Part shown: piece by piece, positions 1-11,779 of the stretch
Layout: every line of letters starts with the position of its first letter
Position numbering within the stretch: the first letter of the stretch is position 1
Origin: Opisthorchis felineus
Lineage: Eukaryota > Platyhelminthes > Trematoda > Opisthorchiida > Opisthorchiidae
NCBI GenBank assembly: GCA_004794785.1
Contig: SJOL01004394.1
Location: forward strand, 124,001-188,000
Length of the DNA: 64,000 nucleotides
Direction of reading: 5' to 3'
Notes under the pieces: generated by a model
Databases searched by the model: none
Told to the model about the DNA's origin: nothing
What the model saw: only the letters and a program-made list of their open reading frames with translations
Translations under genes and position numbers: made by a program

Positions 1-1377
1 TTGGCCGCTTGGCATGTGCGTTGCAGTGTAGTGTGCGCTATAGTGTAGTGTGTATAGTGTAGTTTGAGGTGCCCATTATCGACTAAGTGATCGTCCTCAA
101 AAGGCAACGTTAAAGCAGTGATGACACTGATGCTACTATCGGTGCTTGACATTTCTTTTTTGTGAATGTAAATAAGACACCCCGGGCACCCACTAACTCT
201 CAAAGTTTAGGTAAAGGTATTTTGGTCGAATACAGCCTACAGAACGAATCAGTCTGGCTCTGTCAAGCAAGGTGTTGACGGAGACACATTATTTTCATAG
301 CAACAGCAATTGTCCGGTTAGGTTGCGATAAAGAAGGAGAGCAAGTAGGAAATACCTAGTAGGAAGTAGTGGGAGTTGTGTGTATTTCGCAGCCGATCGC
401 CTTGCCCAGGCACCTGATCTGGCAGTCAAACTCAAAGCAAATTCAATGAGGACTTGGAAACCGTGTCTGTCTGGTAATCCCCAAGTAGAACGAAACAGCC
501 AGCGAACTGTCACAGTTTTTAGGAAGAGACATCTTGAATATCATGCCAAATGAAGCATGAGGCTGCATTTTCGCAGCAAACTCCGCTAGAGTTTTATAAA
601 CAGGAGTACAATTGGGGCTCAGGTTGAAAGCACTTTACTTTTCAAGTGAGCATGTAACCCATTAACAAATAACCCCTCTAGCGATTCATCTTGAGTGCCA
701 CTTATTTACCATTCCACTGAGCAACCCACGTGCAACCTACTTTGTGTAGAAACGATCAACACATCCACAAAATAAAAATGGTCAAAATATCCAGCCTCGT
801 TTATCCTAGTCGAGCTATCACGTTAACTTCAAGCGATAGTGCCAAAGAGCCTGCGCCTCTCTGATTCGAATGGAAGATTGGTGGCGCAGAAACCATAAAG
901 CCTAATACCCACAAGTGATTTACTTTTGGCCTGAGGCGCCAGGAGTCTCCTGAGTGAATTCAGACATGTTTGGCTGGCCCACAAGCCCCAGCCTGTCGTT
1001 GCTTAGGTGAAAACAAACAAACCTGTCGAACACCGTATATGGTGTCTTACTCATTGAAGAACGACAAGTGATTAGAAAAGCTTAATACAAATAAGAAGCT
1101 TAACAGATTTATTCAGTTCCCAAAGCGAGATTTGAAAAATGCCCGACACTGCTGAGTGCAGGACACAAAGTAATTCAGCCAGATACCTAGTAGCTAAATA
1201 TGTGCTTATTCACAGCTGAAGTTAGGCTCAGGCGACAGGTGTCATATCTGTCACCAAACACTAGACTGAAGGGTTTCGAATCACGTTTACTTGTCCAGCT
1301 GATGCAAACACGCAGGTCATCCAGGTGCTCGCAACCACCATTTCGAGTAAACAACATATAATACACGCAACACATAC
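1..1377 (-). other. intron sequence downstream of the last visible EGFR exon
   Basis: After the GT donor beside position 1378 I see no further receptor exon. The next expected segment, the end of cysteine-rich domain IV followed by a membrane span, was looked for on the minus strand and not found, so the intron probably runs off the left edge. The open frames here are short and do not look like protein. No repeat family was recognised. Confidence 0.5.
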
Positions 1378-1760
1378 TCGATAGTGTTTACACTGTCCTA
1401 TGCATTCGTGTGCATCTGGACCATAACAGGTTTCAGCGCATTCCGGATGACAGCGGCCACATTGTTTGGGCGGAATTTTCGACACCCGTAAAGTGGTCTC
1501 ATCCAGATTATCCATTAGCGTCGCAGGAATCGGGAAAGTGGGACAATATGGTTGTTGACCTGGGTTTCTAGTGTGTTGTGCAAAGCGAATTTCGGCTGAT
1601 GACTTGTCCGGAATTTCGTAAAATCCTGGTCGATCTGTACATTCGGCGACACAGTCATCCCCAGCTTGTAGGTTACAGCAGTGCCGACACATATTAGCTC
1701 CTGGTCCCCAGCAGCCTGCACCGGGTAGGCATTCACTATGACACACAGCATTACGTCGAA
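1378..1760 (-). CDS. EGFR: EGF-receptor-like tyrosine kinase, exon for cysteine-rich domain IV (seventh in window)
   Basis: This exon encodes 127 residues (302-428 of the visible chain) of the second furin-like cysteine-rich domain, which in the family supports the L domains outside the cell and leads to the membrane span. The signature is CHSECLPGAGCWGPG near its start, followed by C-x2-CC, DDCVAEC, and CGRCHPEC-x3-C-YGPDAHECIGQC, in the order seen in animal EGF receptors. The acceptor is a pyrimidine tract ending TTTCAG beside 1760. The donor is GTATGT beside 1378, after a complete codon. Its first two bases complete an Ile codon with the single base left by the 16961-17152 exon. Between the VAEC and QCGRC cysteines there are about 59 residues where human EGFR has about 15, with one extra cysteine. 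Membrane and kinase exons must lie beyond the window edge. Confidence 0.93.
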
Positions 1761-1994
1761 CTGAAACAAAACAGAAAATTGAGTGTGGACAACGATATCA
1801 TGTGACAGTAGCCAGAGCGCAGAGGTAATAAGAACTAATAACGAAACCACTCAAACGAGAAACGAAAGTAAACGAAACGAATGAAAAGGTCGTTCACTCA
1901 ATCTAATCCCACAGGATTAGACAAGGAATTAGCAGAGGATGCTATTGTCAGGGTTTAAAACAAGCAAATTTTTACCTGCAAGTCTAGAAGGGAA

Positions 1995-2050
1995 AATAAT
2001 AGTAATGATAATAATAAATAATGATAATAATAAATAATGATAATAATAAT
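1995..2050. repeat. ATAATGATAATAATAA-type microsatellite
   Basis: Direct reading shows an imperfect tandem array of ATA/ATG trinucleotides with a longer 16-base period, in the large EGFR intron. Confidence 0.85.
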
Positions 2051-2404
2051 CCAATTCAGCAGCCATGTGTAAGCAGCGGTAATATCGCTTCCACCGTATT
2101 TCTGTCAAGGATTTGTGTGGTATGAGTGTAGTTTTGGGCACATCATTAGTTAATGTTGGTTATACTTGACCAGTTTCACTAGTTGCTGTTGTGAATAGCA
2201 ATTAGTAGGTTTTGAATAAAATTTAATGAACAAATCAAAGCTTGCATGTCCTTCCTGACAAATATGTTAAAACAAAGGCTGGCTTTTGTCTGAGACTGTA
2301 AGCAGCTGTCATTGTAGCAACCACAAGAACTCATATGTAACATTTGGACATTTGACCCCGAATTCCCGCTATTACTGACAATAAACTCGAGAGAAAAAAT
2401 CATC

Positions 2405-2562
2405 CAGTTGCAGCACCGTTTCGGTGCCTAACTGCCATGCCATCAGAAGAAAGCACGAGGGCTGGGATACTGCCAGGTTGCCCAAGCCTAGACAGGAGAA
2501 GTCGGGAGGGAGTGGTCGGGTTCGAACAACGGACTTCTAACCACTGAACCATCTCGCCCCAC
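2405..2562 (-). mobile_element. tRNA-derived SINE copy, head partly deleted
   Basis: Read on the minus strand, a tRNA-like head (GAGATGGTTCAGTGGTTAGA, then GTTCGAACCC as B box) is followed by the family body, which contains CTAGGCTTGGGCAACCTGG and CCCAGCCCTCGTGCTT. The same body occurs at 48966-49163, 24532-24691 and 3890-4060. About 20 bases between the A-like and B-like boxes, present in the 49 kb copy, are missing here. It is a non-coding retroposon that relies on LINE machinery. Confidence 0.82.
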
Positions 2563-2566
2563 TCGC

Positions 2567-2622
2567 CATCATAGTGGCTTTTAAGCCTCGAATAAAATTG
2601 AAGCTTAAAAGCCAATATGATG
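2567..2622. repeat. short inverted repeat (20-base arms, 16-base loop)
   Basis: The arm at 2567-2586 and the reverse complement of 2603-2622 differ at only two of 20 positions, with a 16-base spacer. It abuts the tRNA-like end of the SINE at 2405-2562. It could form a stem-loop in DNA or in the intron RNA. No function can be inferred. Confidence 0.8.
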
Positions 2623-3889
2623 ACGACTGGGCTTTACCTTCCCGTGGCAGGTGATTTTGCGTTAAAGTTGCAAGATGCTTAGAGTACCGCCAACCAGCTG
2701 ATGGCTGGTTCAGAACATTTATGACTAACATGCATGCATGGGAACGGGGATAGTAGTATTTGGAAACAAAAGTGTATATTTTAGCACAATAACACGTAAA
2801 AATCTAGTAAATTAGAGGGTGGCAAAACCCGTTTGAGAATGCCATATTCAACTTGTATCGGGCTGACTCGAGTGAATATCGGTGTAACTGAGAAACGCGG
2901 CCAAAACAGTGATAAATGCACACTGAGTTGTCTGCAAGATTAAAAGTTCGACGAAGTTCTCCGGCCAAGAGAACAAAACCGTTTTAATTGCCTGGGATAC
3001 CGCCAACTCTGGCCTATAACAAAACCAGCTTATCTTGTGGTTGAATAAAACGTAGTTCGTCACGCCGTGCAAATTCGGGATCTAATATGCCCCCGAGCTA
3101 TAAGTCACAACTAAAGGCATAGGGGCTTTCTGAACTTTGCGCCTCAGCACACTAATCACTTTAACACGAAATGCTTCAAAAAGATGGGCGAAAACTGGAA
3201 ACATCCAAGTTTCTCTTGGCTTCACGAACGACAATTAATCACTGAAGATCTATGTACACGTAATCTATGAGGATATGTGATTGAGTTTGCTTTCCCATCG
3301 TGTAATCCCCACAGGCTTCAACTCGGTACGCACACTGCCGAGAAGAACACAGATTTTCTGCTATATTGATCTATGAGCGGTGCCTATCAGGTTAGACTCT
3401 GGTTAACGTAATTTGGGTCTTACATCATTTGTCACCACAGGTGTGACATTTTAGACATACTTAGCGAAAACATCCACGTGAAATGCAAGTGCGTCCTGCC
3501 ATGAAGAATGATTATCAAGGGTTTGGTTGTTGATGAGATGGTTGTTGACCTGACATTAGATTTCGAACGTTCCGTCACAGTACAAGGTTAGATTTTCAAT
3601 GAGCGGTTGGATGCAAATCACTAGTCGAACTCGACAAACCTGCCAACAATGGCCTAATGGACAAGCAACACATGAATAGTTCGACACGCTGTCAACTGCG
3701 AAGGGATTCTATACACGCCAGACGCTGAGAAACCCGATTGTTTTGGCAAACATTAGGTCGCAAAACAAGGTTATCCTCACATCCGAGATTTTTTTAATTT
3801 TTTGTTTGTCATCTGTAGATAACGCAGTGCCATTCATTTTTAACAGGTTGTTTGCCCTCTTCTTATCAGTTCATACATTCAAGCTTGAA

Positions 3890-4060
3890 ATAATTCAATG
3901 GTTAAGGAGCGAACTCTAACCGTATGTTTCGTGAATCGAACCCAACTTCTGCCTCACGATGGCTCCTGGCTATTCTTGGGTATCCCGGCAGTATCTCAGC
4001 CCTTAGTCTTCCTTCGGGTGGCACGGCAGCTAGGCAGCAAAAGGGTGTTACATGTGGGCT
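3890..4060 (+). mobile_element. tRNA-derived SINE copy, plus orientation, diverged
   Basis: Contains TGGTTAAGGAGCGAACTCTA, a B-box-like GTGAATCGAACCC, then the family body with GGGTATCCCGGCAGTATCTC and CTTCCTTCGGGTGGCACGGC, matching the minus-strand copies at 2405-2562 and 48966-49163. The 5' end of the tRNA head is degraded, so the left limit is approximate. Confidence 0.75.
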
Positions 4061-5411
4061 ATCAGCCATTATTTTATACTTCCCAGCGCTTTTTCCTTGG
4101 TCTGTAGGAAGTTCGATATCAGCTATGCTGTTAAGTTGTTGCTGTGAATGATTTTGCTCAGCATTAGGACGGTAATACAAAAACCTGCCTGTGAGAAATA
4201 ATGCAGTCATTAAAGTGTCACACTGATTCTATCAGCATGCGAGAACTCGCGGATCAGGCTTTGCAAACAGAGTACGAGGATAAATGACATCGATTTTGTC
4301 CGAACTGAGAGCAACACTTTATCACAGAAACCTACCCACATTCGCTAGAACGCAGAATTAACACTTTCGTGATTGAGTTGCACATATTCCACTTAAAACA
4401 ATGAGCCGTAAGTGTAAACAATCCTGCTTTGTTTGTCCGAAAAAAACATTAAATATAAAACCAAACCACCCCGTGGAAACCGGCTCACTTGAATACAGTA
4501 GGTCTGGTGAATTATTTCGGATGATGGTCAACATGTTCACTTTCACATTCAGATGGCCGATTTCCACTTCTGATAAATCGGACCCAGGAATTTTTACAAA
4601 ATTAGCTGACCTAGTAAATTCCAAGTTAAACTCTTTCGTTTTTTCTTTGTCAGTAAGGGGCAAGCTGGCAAATTTTCAGTTTGTCTGTCTGTTGCGGTTG
4701 CGTTGAACTCTATATGACAAAAAACGGGTGCAACTGAAACAGAATGGTCAAAAATACCAACCCTTCTTATGGAGAATGTATCCGAGATGTTCGCTGTATG
4801 TAGCCAAAAATCGTCAGCTCAGGCGAGGCACGCAAGTCTTTAAAAACATGCAGTTCAACCTCCAAAATGAGTGCGCCCAAAGGATGGCTGCTTCCAAGAA
4901 GTCAGCGCAACTGTTCTCTCTCGGATTTATTTGCTTAGGGAAGATAGGAAAGATGCACTGTGTTCCGAAGGAGAGTATGGCCTGCTTACTTCAGTCAAAT
5001 TGAAATTTGAAGATGAGGTCGGTTGTTACGGAAACCAGAAAATGGACGTTTTTGGCAAGTTGCTCCCTTGAAGTGTAGTAAATGTCAGTCACTACCACCA
5101 AAATATGAAAACTGTCGGGGGGTTACGTGTCACGCATTCCTAGCTGTTGATTGGTGCCATGACCGTCAGTTAACGTCCTCAAACCCTCTCAAAATCCATA
5201 GTGTCACGCGGTGGCAACACACCCCCATTATTTTTAAAGCTAGTAAAACGGTAGCGACACATATCTGTTCAAATTCGCGCAAGATGTCTTTGATGTTCAG
5301 CTTCTTGCTGACACGCGCGACCGCATATACAGCGGTTTAGTGTTTCCTTCCTCTCAATTTTAAAAGCCGTCCAGTGTTAGGGATGAATCAAGGAATAAGA
5401 AGACAGCGAAA

Positions 5412-5681
5412 TACACTTATAAGCATAACAATTTGGTTTTGACGGGGGAATCACTTGGAACCCAGCTGACTCTCTCGATTATGATGTTTTTAAGCAACGG
5501 AATGTGCTGCAAAAGGCCACCTCATTTTCCATTGGGTAAGCTGTTCGAGATATCGCGATACACTGTTTTGACGAAATTCAATATTCCACACCAGATTGCT
5601 CAAAAACATCATAAACGAGAGATTCAGCTGGGTTTCAGATGAGTCTCTCGTCAAAACTAAACTACCATACAAATGAGTGTA
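5412..5681. repeat. imperfect palindrome with arms of about 86 bases
   Basis: The left arm 5412-5496 pairs with the reverse complement of 5594-5681. Shared runs include GTTTTGACG, ACCCAGCTGA, TCTCTCG and TATGATGTTTTT. The arms are separated by about 97 bases of unrelated sequence. The open minus-strand frame across 5490-5975 is explained by this repeat plus the adjacent dispersed repeat and is not called as a gene. It resembles a foldback or MITE-like insertion, or two head-to-head copies of one repeat. Confidence 0.8.
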
Positions 5682-5694
5682 CATTGATAAATTC

Positions 5695-5800
5695 GTGCAA
5701 TTTGGGTTCAAATAAAACATAAGGTTGACGGAAACTCGGGGACTGTGCCGACATGATGAGCCCCAAGAAGGGCGAAACCGGTCGTGGGCTGTCAAAGAGC
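5695..5800 (+). repeat. dispersed repeat family A
   Basis: Contains ACTCGGGGACTGTGCCGACA and GATGAGCCCCAAGAAGGGCG followed by AAACCGGTCGTGGGCTGTC. The same series occurs reversed at 56915-57030 and 57208-57330. It joins the right arm of the palindrome 5412-5681. I do not recognise the parent element. Confidence 0.7.
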
Positions 5801-7239
5801 AACACCTTATGATAATATGAAGTGGTTTACACTCCAGAGTCTGGAAAACTGCGATCCGCAGACTCAAAGAGGACAAACGACCTCTAACTGTACATCCAGT
5901 AATCTGGTCATCTGTAAGCATCGGAGGCTCTGTCAAAATACAAGCAGTATACGGTTCAGTGACGCACCAAAGCACAGAAAAATACGCTTACCGCCGGTCC
6001 CAAGGTGCCCTAATCAGGTAGAGCACCGCAAATTCTTTTGTTTGAAGACTTACCTGAAAATGGTCAAGTTGGGGCCACTGATTTAGACTCATAATTTACA
6101 CTTGAACAGAAAGTTCGGAGACAAATATGCAAGATATGAGGGAACAAACTGCAAGAATTTGAAGGGTTCAGAAAGAATCAATCCTTAGATCTAGTCTGGT
6201 AGGCTTGAAACAGTGAGATATATCTTTTGAGGAATGGATTTAGAAATCACTGCTATGAGAGAAGTGAGAGCTGGATTCCAAAAGAATCCAACAGTTGTGC
6301 ACTTGGACATTAGATTCGGTTGCATGACTTTCGGATAAGGCTGTCAGTAGAAACGAATGCTATATTCGGGTTTATGGAAAATTATACTTGAAGGTGCTAA
6401 CCCGTAGGATTTCGGACCATTTTACCTAGGTGACCGGACCGTAATGCGCTGTTTTCGTCACCTGACTTCCCAAGCCCAAATTCGGTCATCTGTATTAGCA
6501 GAATCTTGTGGCACAAGAAAAACTTAAGCGCCAGTGGACTCGCCTTGTAAGTATAGACAACTACTTGGTTATTAGTAGACTGAGCGAAGTGAAAATATCG
6601 ATGCGCTAGTGTTTCTATATCTTTATGCCCCCTGAGCTTTACTGGGAGAGAGGTTTGACGAACGTAATTTACGGGACCCTGCGTCTAGAGACTGAAACAT
6701 GCACCGCGACTTGTTCTTTAAAGCTCATTCTGTTGCGGTATTGTACGGCGGGGACCCATCCCTTGCAGTTAGGTTTTAGAGTAAAGTCTTTAGATGCAGG
6801 TTCTTGTTTTCTTCTATCCAGGTATACGCGCCCTTACTTACACCAGCCCGGGTACAACTATGAACTACATGGCCAAAAATACTCACATGCAACACCGGCC
6901 ATCGCGGGGTACCAGCTTCCTGGTCATCTCATTTACTACATACTACAATACAACTAAGGAAAATCAGGTTGCTTCTGAGGCTTTCCTTCTTGACTTTCCA
7001 CTTATTCTTTCAACTTCCCTGCTCCAATCCATTGTCATTTCTCTCATTCCATCGGTTAACACACTAGGAATGGCAAATTTTTCATACTTCCTTAGCCCGA
7101 AAGGTAGTTCCCATCAGTCAACATTAAGCAACTACTTCAAACACCTCAACAACATTTTTTATCTAGGGACCATTTGGCTGTCTTTATTAGTCAAACTATA
7201 GAGTAGACAGAATTTCACTCTGCTCTTGTATATACTTGC

Positions 7240-7241
<2 letters not shown>

Positions 7242-7281
<40 letters not shown>
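7242..7281. repeat. (TA)n microsatellite
   Basis: About 20 uninterrupted TA units, read directly. Confidence 0.95.
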
Positions 7282-7282
<1 letters not shown>

Positions 7283-7384
7283 CTTGTATATACTGTGCGT
7301 TCTATCTGCATTGGCGCATATTGTGTTACCAAGAGCAGAAGCCCAGTCATAAGTTCTGTAATTCAACTAACCGCCTCGTTACTT

Positions 7385-7600
7385 TATTTCAGTTTCCAGG
7401 TGCGCATTCCTGGCGACGGAAAAGCCACCTGGGATGGATGTGCTGGGGTGCGTGTTGAGACATCGGGAGGAAGGATCAATCCTTGAACGCATGGTCGTTG
7501 GAAGTTGCGCTGTTCGATTGGCCAGATACGTGAAAATGTCTCTGCACCGAGAGAGAAAGCTCATCTCTCCCTGTGTAGCCTGTTTGCCTACTCGTTAATG
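7385..7600 (+). mobile_element. LINE fragment, APE endonuclease segment
   Basis: The translation drifts between frames but follows the endonuclease middle seen in the copy at 47.1-47.5 kb: GDGKATWDGCAGV, then REEGSILERMVVGSCAVRLA, then a degraded counterpart of the SAYAPTD motif. Several frame changes make it non-functional. It may be the 5' part of the same dead element whose reverse transcriptase lies at 8600-9530, separated by unrelated sequence and a palindromic repeat. Confidence 0.7.
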
Positions 7601-8220
7601 AAGTTTAACTCATGGTTTGCCGATGAAAGTTCCCAATTTACCGTGAGTGATTTACGGTGGGCTGAAAACCCCGCAGGTATTTTTAGCCTAATCGGATGGC
7701 CGCCTTTGTCCAGGCTCTAAATACCAAAAAAATGAACGCTTATTGCCGCACTGACTTTATGGAAGCCAGAAATTTTCGACTACACAGCGCATGCCCCAAA
7801 CCATAGGCAACAATTACTAGTCTTGAATACTGATTTTTGTCTATCACTCTTTCTGGAACAAGCCTCTGAACGGTACGCCCGTAAGATACTGTGTTTCTTC
7901 CTCCTTTTGCGAAATAGCGGACAAAGTGTTGAGAACTCGAAAACCTAGTGGACAACACTCAAACAAATGCATCGGAGCTGTCCTCTCTAAACTCCGCAGA
8001 ATGGTCAGATTCCGGATACTAACAATCACTGAAGAAAGATCTCCAAAATCGGATGAGATGTTAAAAATACTGTCTGTGATCCAGAAAAATGACTTTGCTG
8101 AATGCTTGGAGACTGACTCCCTCCCTCACAACCACAGTCCAGTTCGTCTCTTCACCATATGTTCTGTAAGATCAAGTACACACTTAAACCGGAAAGCTTG
8201 AGCAAATCATATGATCCAAT

Positions 8221-8376
8221 TGGTTGCTGATCAGGTGGCTGTAAGTCTGCTCGCCAAGTTAAGCAATTAACTTGCAAACGTCTTGTCACCAAATGAGGAG
8301 TTCGCTTGGTGACGAAATATTTGCAAGTTAATTGCCAAGCTCAGCGAACAAATCAACAGCCAACTGACCAACAACC
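8221..8376. repeat. family B repeats, head-to-head palindrome
   Basis: The left copy 8221-8298 and the reverse complement of 8300-8376 share GGCTGT, CAATTAACTTGCAA and GTCACCAA, with almost no spacer. The core motif (GGCAATTTGCTTGCAGACGT in the 17.4 kb copy) recurs at 17421-17516, 18511-18580, 23147-23230, 38195-38262 and 54894-54960. Two insertions in opposite orientation, or an inverted duplication, would give this structure. Confidence 0.8.
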
Positions 8377-8599
8377 GATAAACGCACCCGAAATATCAGT
8401 ACGTTGACACGGTGTCACTCTGATCCAAAAAATGCCTACAAGTAGTTATAGAGGAAACCGGGTAAGCATCGGCAACCATTCTGGATCTCTGGTTCAGCAG
8501 AAGTGTTTGGGTTGTTTGGTAGGTTCTTTCGAACAACGCTCTAGTTGTCCTCCAGCTACCTCCCGCCCGAAGTGCTTGTGTGTATGAAAGGCATGAACT

Positions 8600-9530
8600 G
8601 CGAATTTGGAACTTCCTTTGGTCTCATACACTTACGAGCACTTCTTCTCAATTAAGCATCACCGAACTTCTGTTCGAAAAGACCTTCCAACCACTTCAAT
8701 CAAGGATGATGGTAAATTCCTCAGCCAGTTCCTGTTTAGCTCGTGCTTCTCCCTGGGACAGATTCTCTCAGACAACTGTGGTGAGTAGGTAATTGTGTCA
8801 CCTTCAAAAACAGCACTTACGGTGAGTGCGGAAGCCATAGACCCCGACCCTCGTATTGCGGCTCCCGGAGTCATTGAAGTTTCATCATCTCACAGCGACA
8901 TGTGAAGTCTTGATTAGTGAGCATCAAGTGGAATTTCAACCACACTGTCGATCACATCTTCCTCCTACGTCAAGTGTTAGTGAAGCGTCGCCAGTACAGA
9001 CGAATCACAGAACTGGCTTATCTTTACCTCAGCAGTGTCTTCGATTTTATCGATCGGTCAAATGTAACAAAGGTCGTTGAAAATGGAGTGCGCTTGGAGT
9101 CCATGAACCCAGCCTGGTCTTTATATCCACATAGTGTATGAGTGTGTATGAAGAGCCCTACAAAACACCCTAAAAATTGGCGTTCAACAAGGACGCACAC
9201 ACTCTCACTATTTACCTGCAACTTCATCGACAGTGAGATGGCGAAGCTAACGTTACACTTTTCAACAACTAGGTGTTCAAACCGTTCTTGATGAGAACCC
9301 AGTCGATCTGGAAGTGTAGGACCAATCCGTCCAAATCTGTGAAGGCGAACAGGCATTTTCGAATAAACTAACCGTCGTCGCTCCATCTTTCGGGATGTAC
9401 CTTGCGTCTACAGAGTGCACAGTCATGCTGTAGAACGTGAGGCCCCTGAACTTGTCCCTTACAATTCATAAAGAAGCATTGAAGTTCTGCAGTGCTTTAA
9501 ACACCTCGGTAGTTGTACTGAGGTCATACT
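8600..9530 (+). mobile_element. LINE fragment, degraded reverse transcriptase
   Basis: Pieces of the RT domain appear in order but in changing frames. Near 8606-8790 is a segment ending KDDGKFLSQFL. At 8965-9055 is HIFLLRQVL-x-KRRQYRR, then a motif A block ending VFDFIDR. Near 9170 is a relic of IGVQQGRTHSL, and near 9480 is FKHLGSC. In motif A the catalytic Asp of the usual VFLD appears as Tyr (AYLYLS). Stops and frameshifts rule out activity. Same family as the copies at 14.1 and 47 kb. Confidence 0.8.
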
Positions 9531-11271
9531 GTAACCATGAGTCTAATTGCTAGATAATCCACTTATTGTAACTAGTCATTCAGGCAGACAAAAAATTGGT
9601 TTTAATACGGGAAATATTCCCACCCAGATTGCAGTCCATATTGATCCGTTAGACGTGCGTCCTTTTCGAATGTGCAGTTTTTGTCTCCGCGCCTCGGTTC
9701 TCATTAGAGAAAGGATAGTAGTGTGTAAAAATTTGTTCCACTTCCCCCGACGTTTCTGTTCCATTGAGTTACGGTATGAGGCCCATGTACTTTGATCGCA
9801 GAATTCGCGAACCAGTTCTTTTTCGAATATAGTTTCTTCTATGGATGTCTTCAGCCGTGTTACTATCTTTGGGTTGTGGCGATATCTTAAATGACTAGAA
9901 CACTCATACTGCTTTTATGCGTCTGATCAGTGGCAGATTTGTAGAGTGTTCAGTACAATGCATTTTCGCATAATACGCCGGATACGAGATGCATACTGCA
10001 CTGTGGTCAACAAACTGAGGAGGGTAGGAAGTCAGCTCTGGCGTAAGGTGATGAAAGGCGTCTAAGGCTGAAGAGGCGGTAACTGTCAATCATTTGAGTA
10101 TGTCCGCATTTTGCACAGACAAATAGATTATGGAATGGCCAAAATCCAGATATATGATATCCTTTTATAGTGCCTCGAAATATGCTTCTGCAATTTGTCT
10201 GAGATTTCATGAGTTTGGTTCACGTTTGCTTCAGCGTGAAGTTCCAAAAAGCAGTGTGGGCTAACGCTTGGTGGAAAAACTGGACAAATTTTCTCAGTCT
10301 TCTGAACGTGACTATGGGCAGAATACAGAAAGAAGCTCTGATAGTTAGATTAAAATTCTGTGCATCCTCACCACCAAATTCATGGTCAATGACGCGCAGC
10401 TTGAATCTGTGAGAAAAGTGAAACGCACAATAAACAAGCAGTTTAGGAAATTATACATGAAAGGTTTTCTAGACCAGTGCACACCTATATATTGATCGCC
10501 AACAGGTTCCGCTACGCAACGTATGTGTGGATTGCAAAACAACACATTAGCCCTCTGTAACCCTGCGTTCAGCAAATTCAGTGTCCAGATCTGTACATCA
10601 CGGAATCAACCAATGGCTCATTGACAAATGTGTGACGATGTAATCCATGCTGGTTGTGTACGGTCTCAAAAATACCTTCTGGTTTGTGGAGGCAGTGCAC
10701 ACCATCATCCCCACGAGAAAGGTGGTGTCTTCGTTCGATGCTGTACAATGTTGACCAGTGCCAGACGTTATTTATTATTTCGCCAATCAAAATGCCCCCC
10801 AGACAACCTATGTAAGCTTTTGCGCTTGTGCACAACCAATGTAGTGTTACCGCTCACTCGTACACAATGTGAACGGACAGACGACGTCATAATTGGGGGC
10901 CAGATGGATTCGGGGTCCACAGATTTATCTGGAGACTACTTGGGACGTAAACACCAAGAGAAGACCGAAAAACCAGTGTTGCCTGCACTGGTCACTACCA
11001 CAGTGAACATTTTTTTCATATGCTCAACGATGCTCACAGCTAGTTAAAATTGACAGTTGAAGTCACTGAAAACAATAGGGCAGCTTTTCTTTCTTGGTGG
11101 GGTTCCTACAAGTAACAACATGAATCACATTCTCCTGGAATCTTCAGGAAAACAACTTGAACATGGCGGTGGATGGACTGCGAAACTTTTACCTGCATCG
11201 AGCGAAAATTGGTTTTAGTGGACATTCTTCTCCAACGACTCTACTGTATTGCCGCACCTGACAAAATTACG

Positions 11272-11273
<2 letters not shown>

Positions 11274-11334
<61 letters not shown>
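11274..11334. repeat. (AT)n microsatellite at an assembly gap
   Basis: A pure AT dinucleotide run of about 61 bases that ends exactly where the undetermined bases begin, so its true length is unknown. Confidence 0.95.
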
Positions 11335-11779
11335 NNNNNNNNNNNNNNNNNNNNNNNNNNNNNNNNNNNNNNNNNNNNNNNNNNNNNNNNNNNNNNNNNN
11401 NNNNNNNNNNNNNNNNNNNNNNNNNNNNNNNNNNNNNNNNNNNNNNNNNNNNNNNNNNNNNNNNNNNNNNNNNNNNNNNNNNNNNNNNNNNNNNNNNNNN
11501 NNNNNNNNNNNNNNNNNNNNNNNNNNNNNNNNNNNNNNNNNNNNNNNNNNNNNNNNNNNNNNNNNNNNNNNNNNNNNNNNNNNNNNNNNNNNNNNNNNNN
11601 NNNNNNNNNNNNNNNNNNNNNNNNNNNNNNNNNNNNNNNNNNNNNNNNNNNNNNNNNNNNNNNNNNNNNNNNNNNNNNNNNNNNNNNNNNNNNNNNNNNN
11701 NNNNNNNNNNNNNNNNNNNNNNNNNNNNNNNNNNNNNNNNNNNNNNNNNNNNNNNNNNNNNNNNNNNNNNNNNNNNNNN
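11335..11779. other. assembly gap (445 N)
   Basis: 445 undetermined bases directly after an AT microsatellite. The open frames spanning it come from the N characters and are not genes. A further single N lies at 28513. Confidence 1.

Noticed and set aside
1187..1850. Frames of 62 and 111 codons next to and over the 1378-1760 exon
   Set aside because: They are in other frames than the cysteine-rich receptor sequence and are not conserved in pattern.
4358..4706. Overlapping 101-codon frames on both strands
   Set aside because: Both are open over the same DNA, no domain is recognisable, and neither strand has coding support.
5490..5975. Minus-strand open frame of 161 codons
   Set aside because: It is explained by the palindrome 5412-5681 and repeat family A, with no protein-like pattern.
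10578..10835. Minus-strand 85-codon frame
   Set aside because: No family recognised and no splice or start context. Possibly a decayed repeat, but not supportable.
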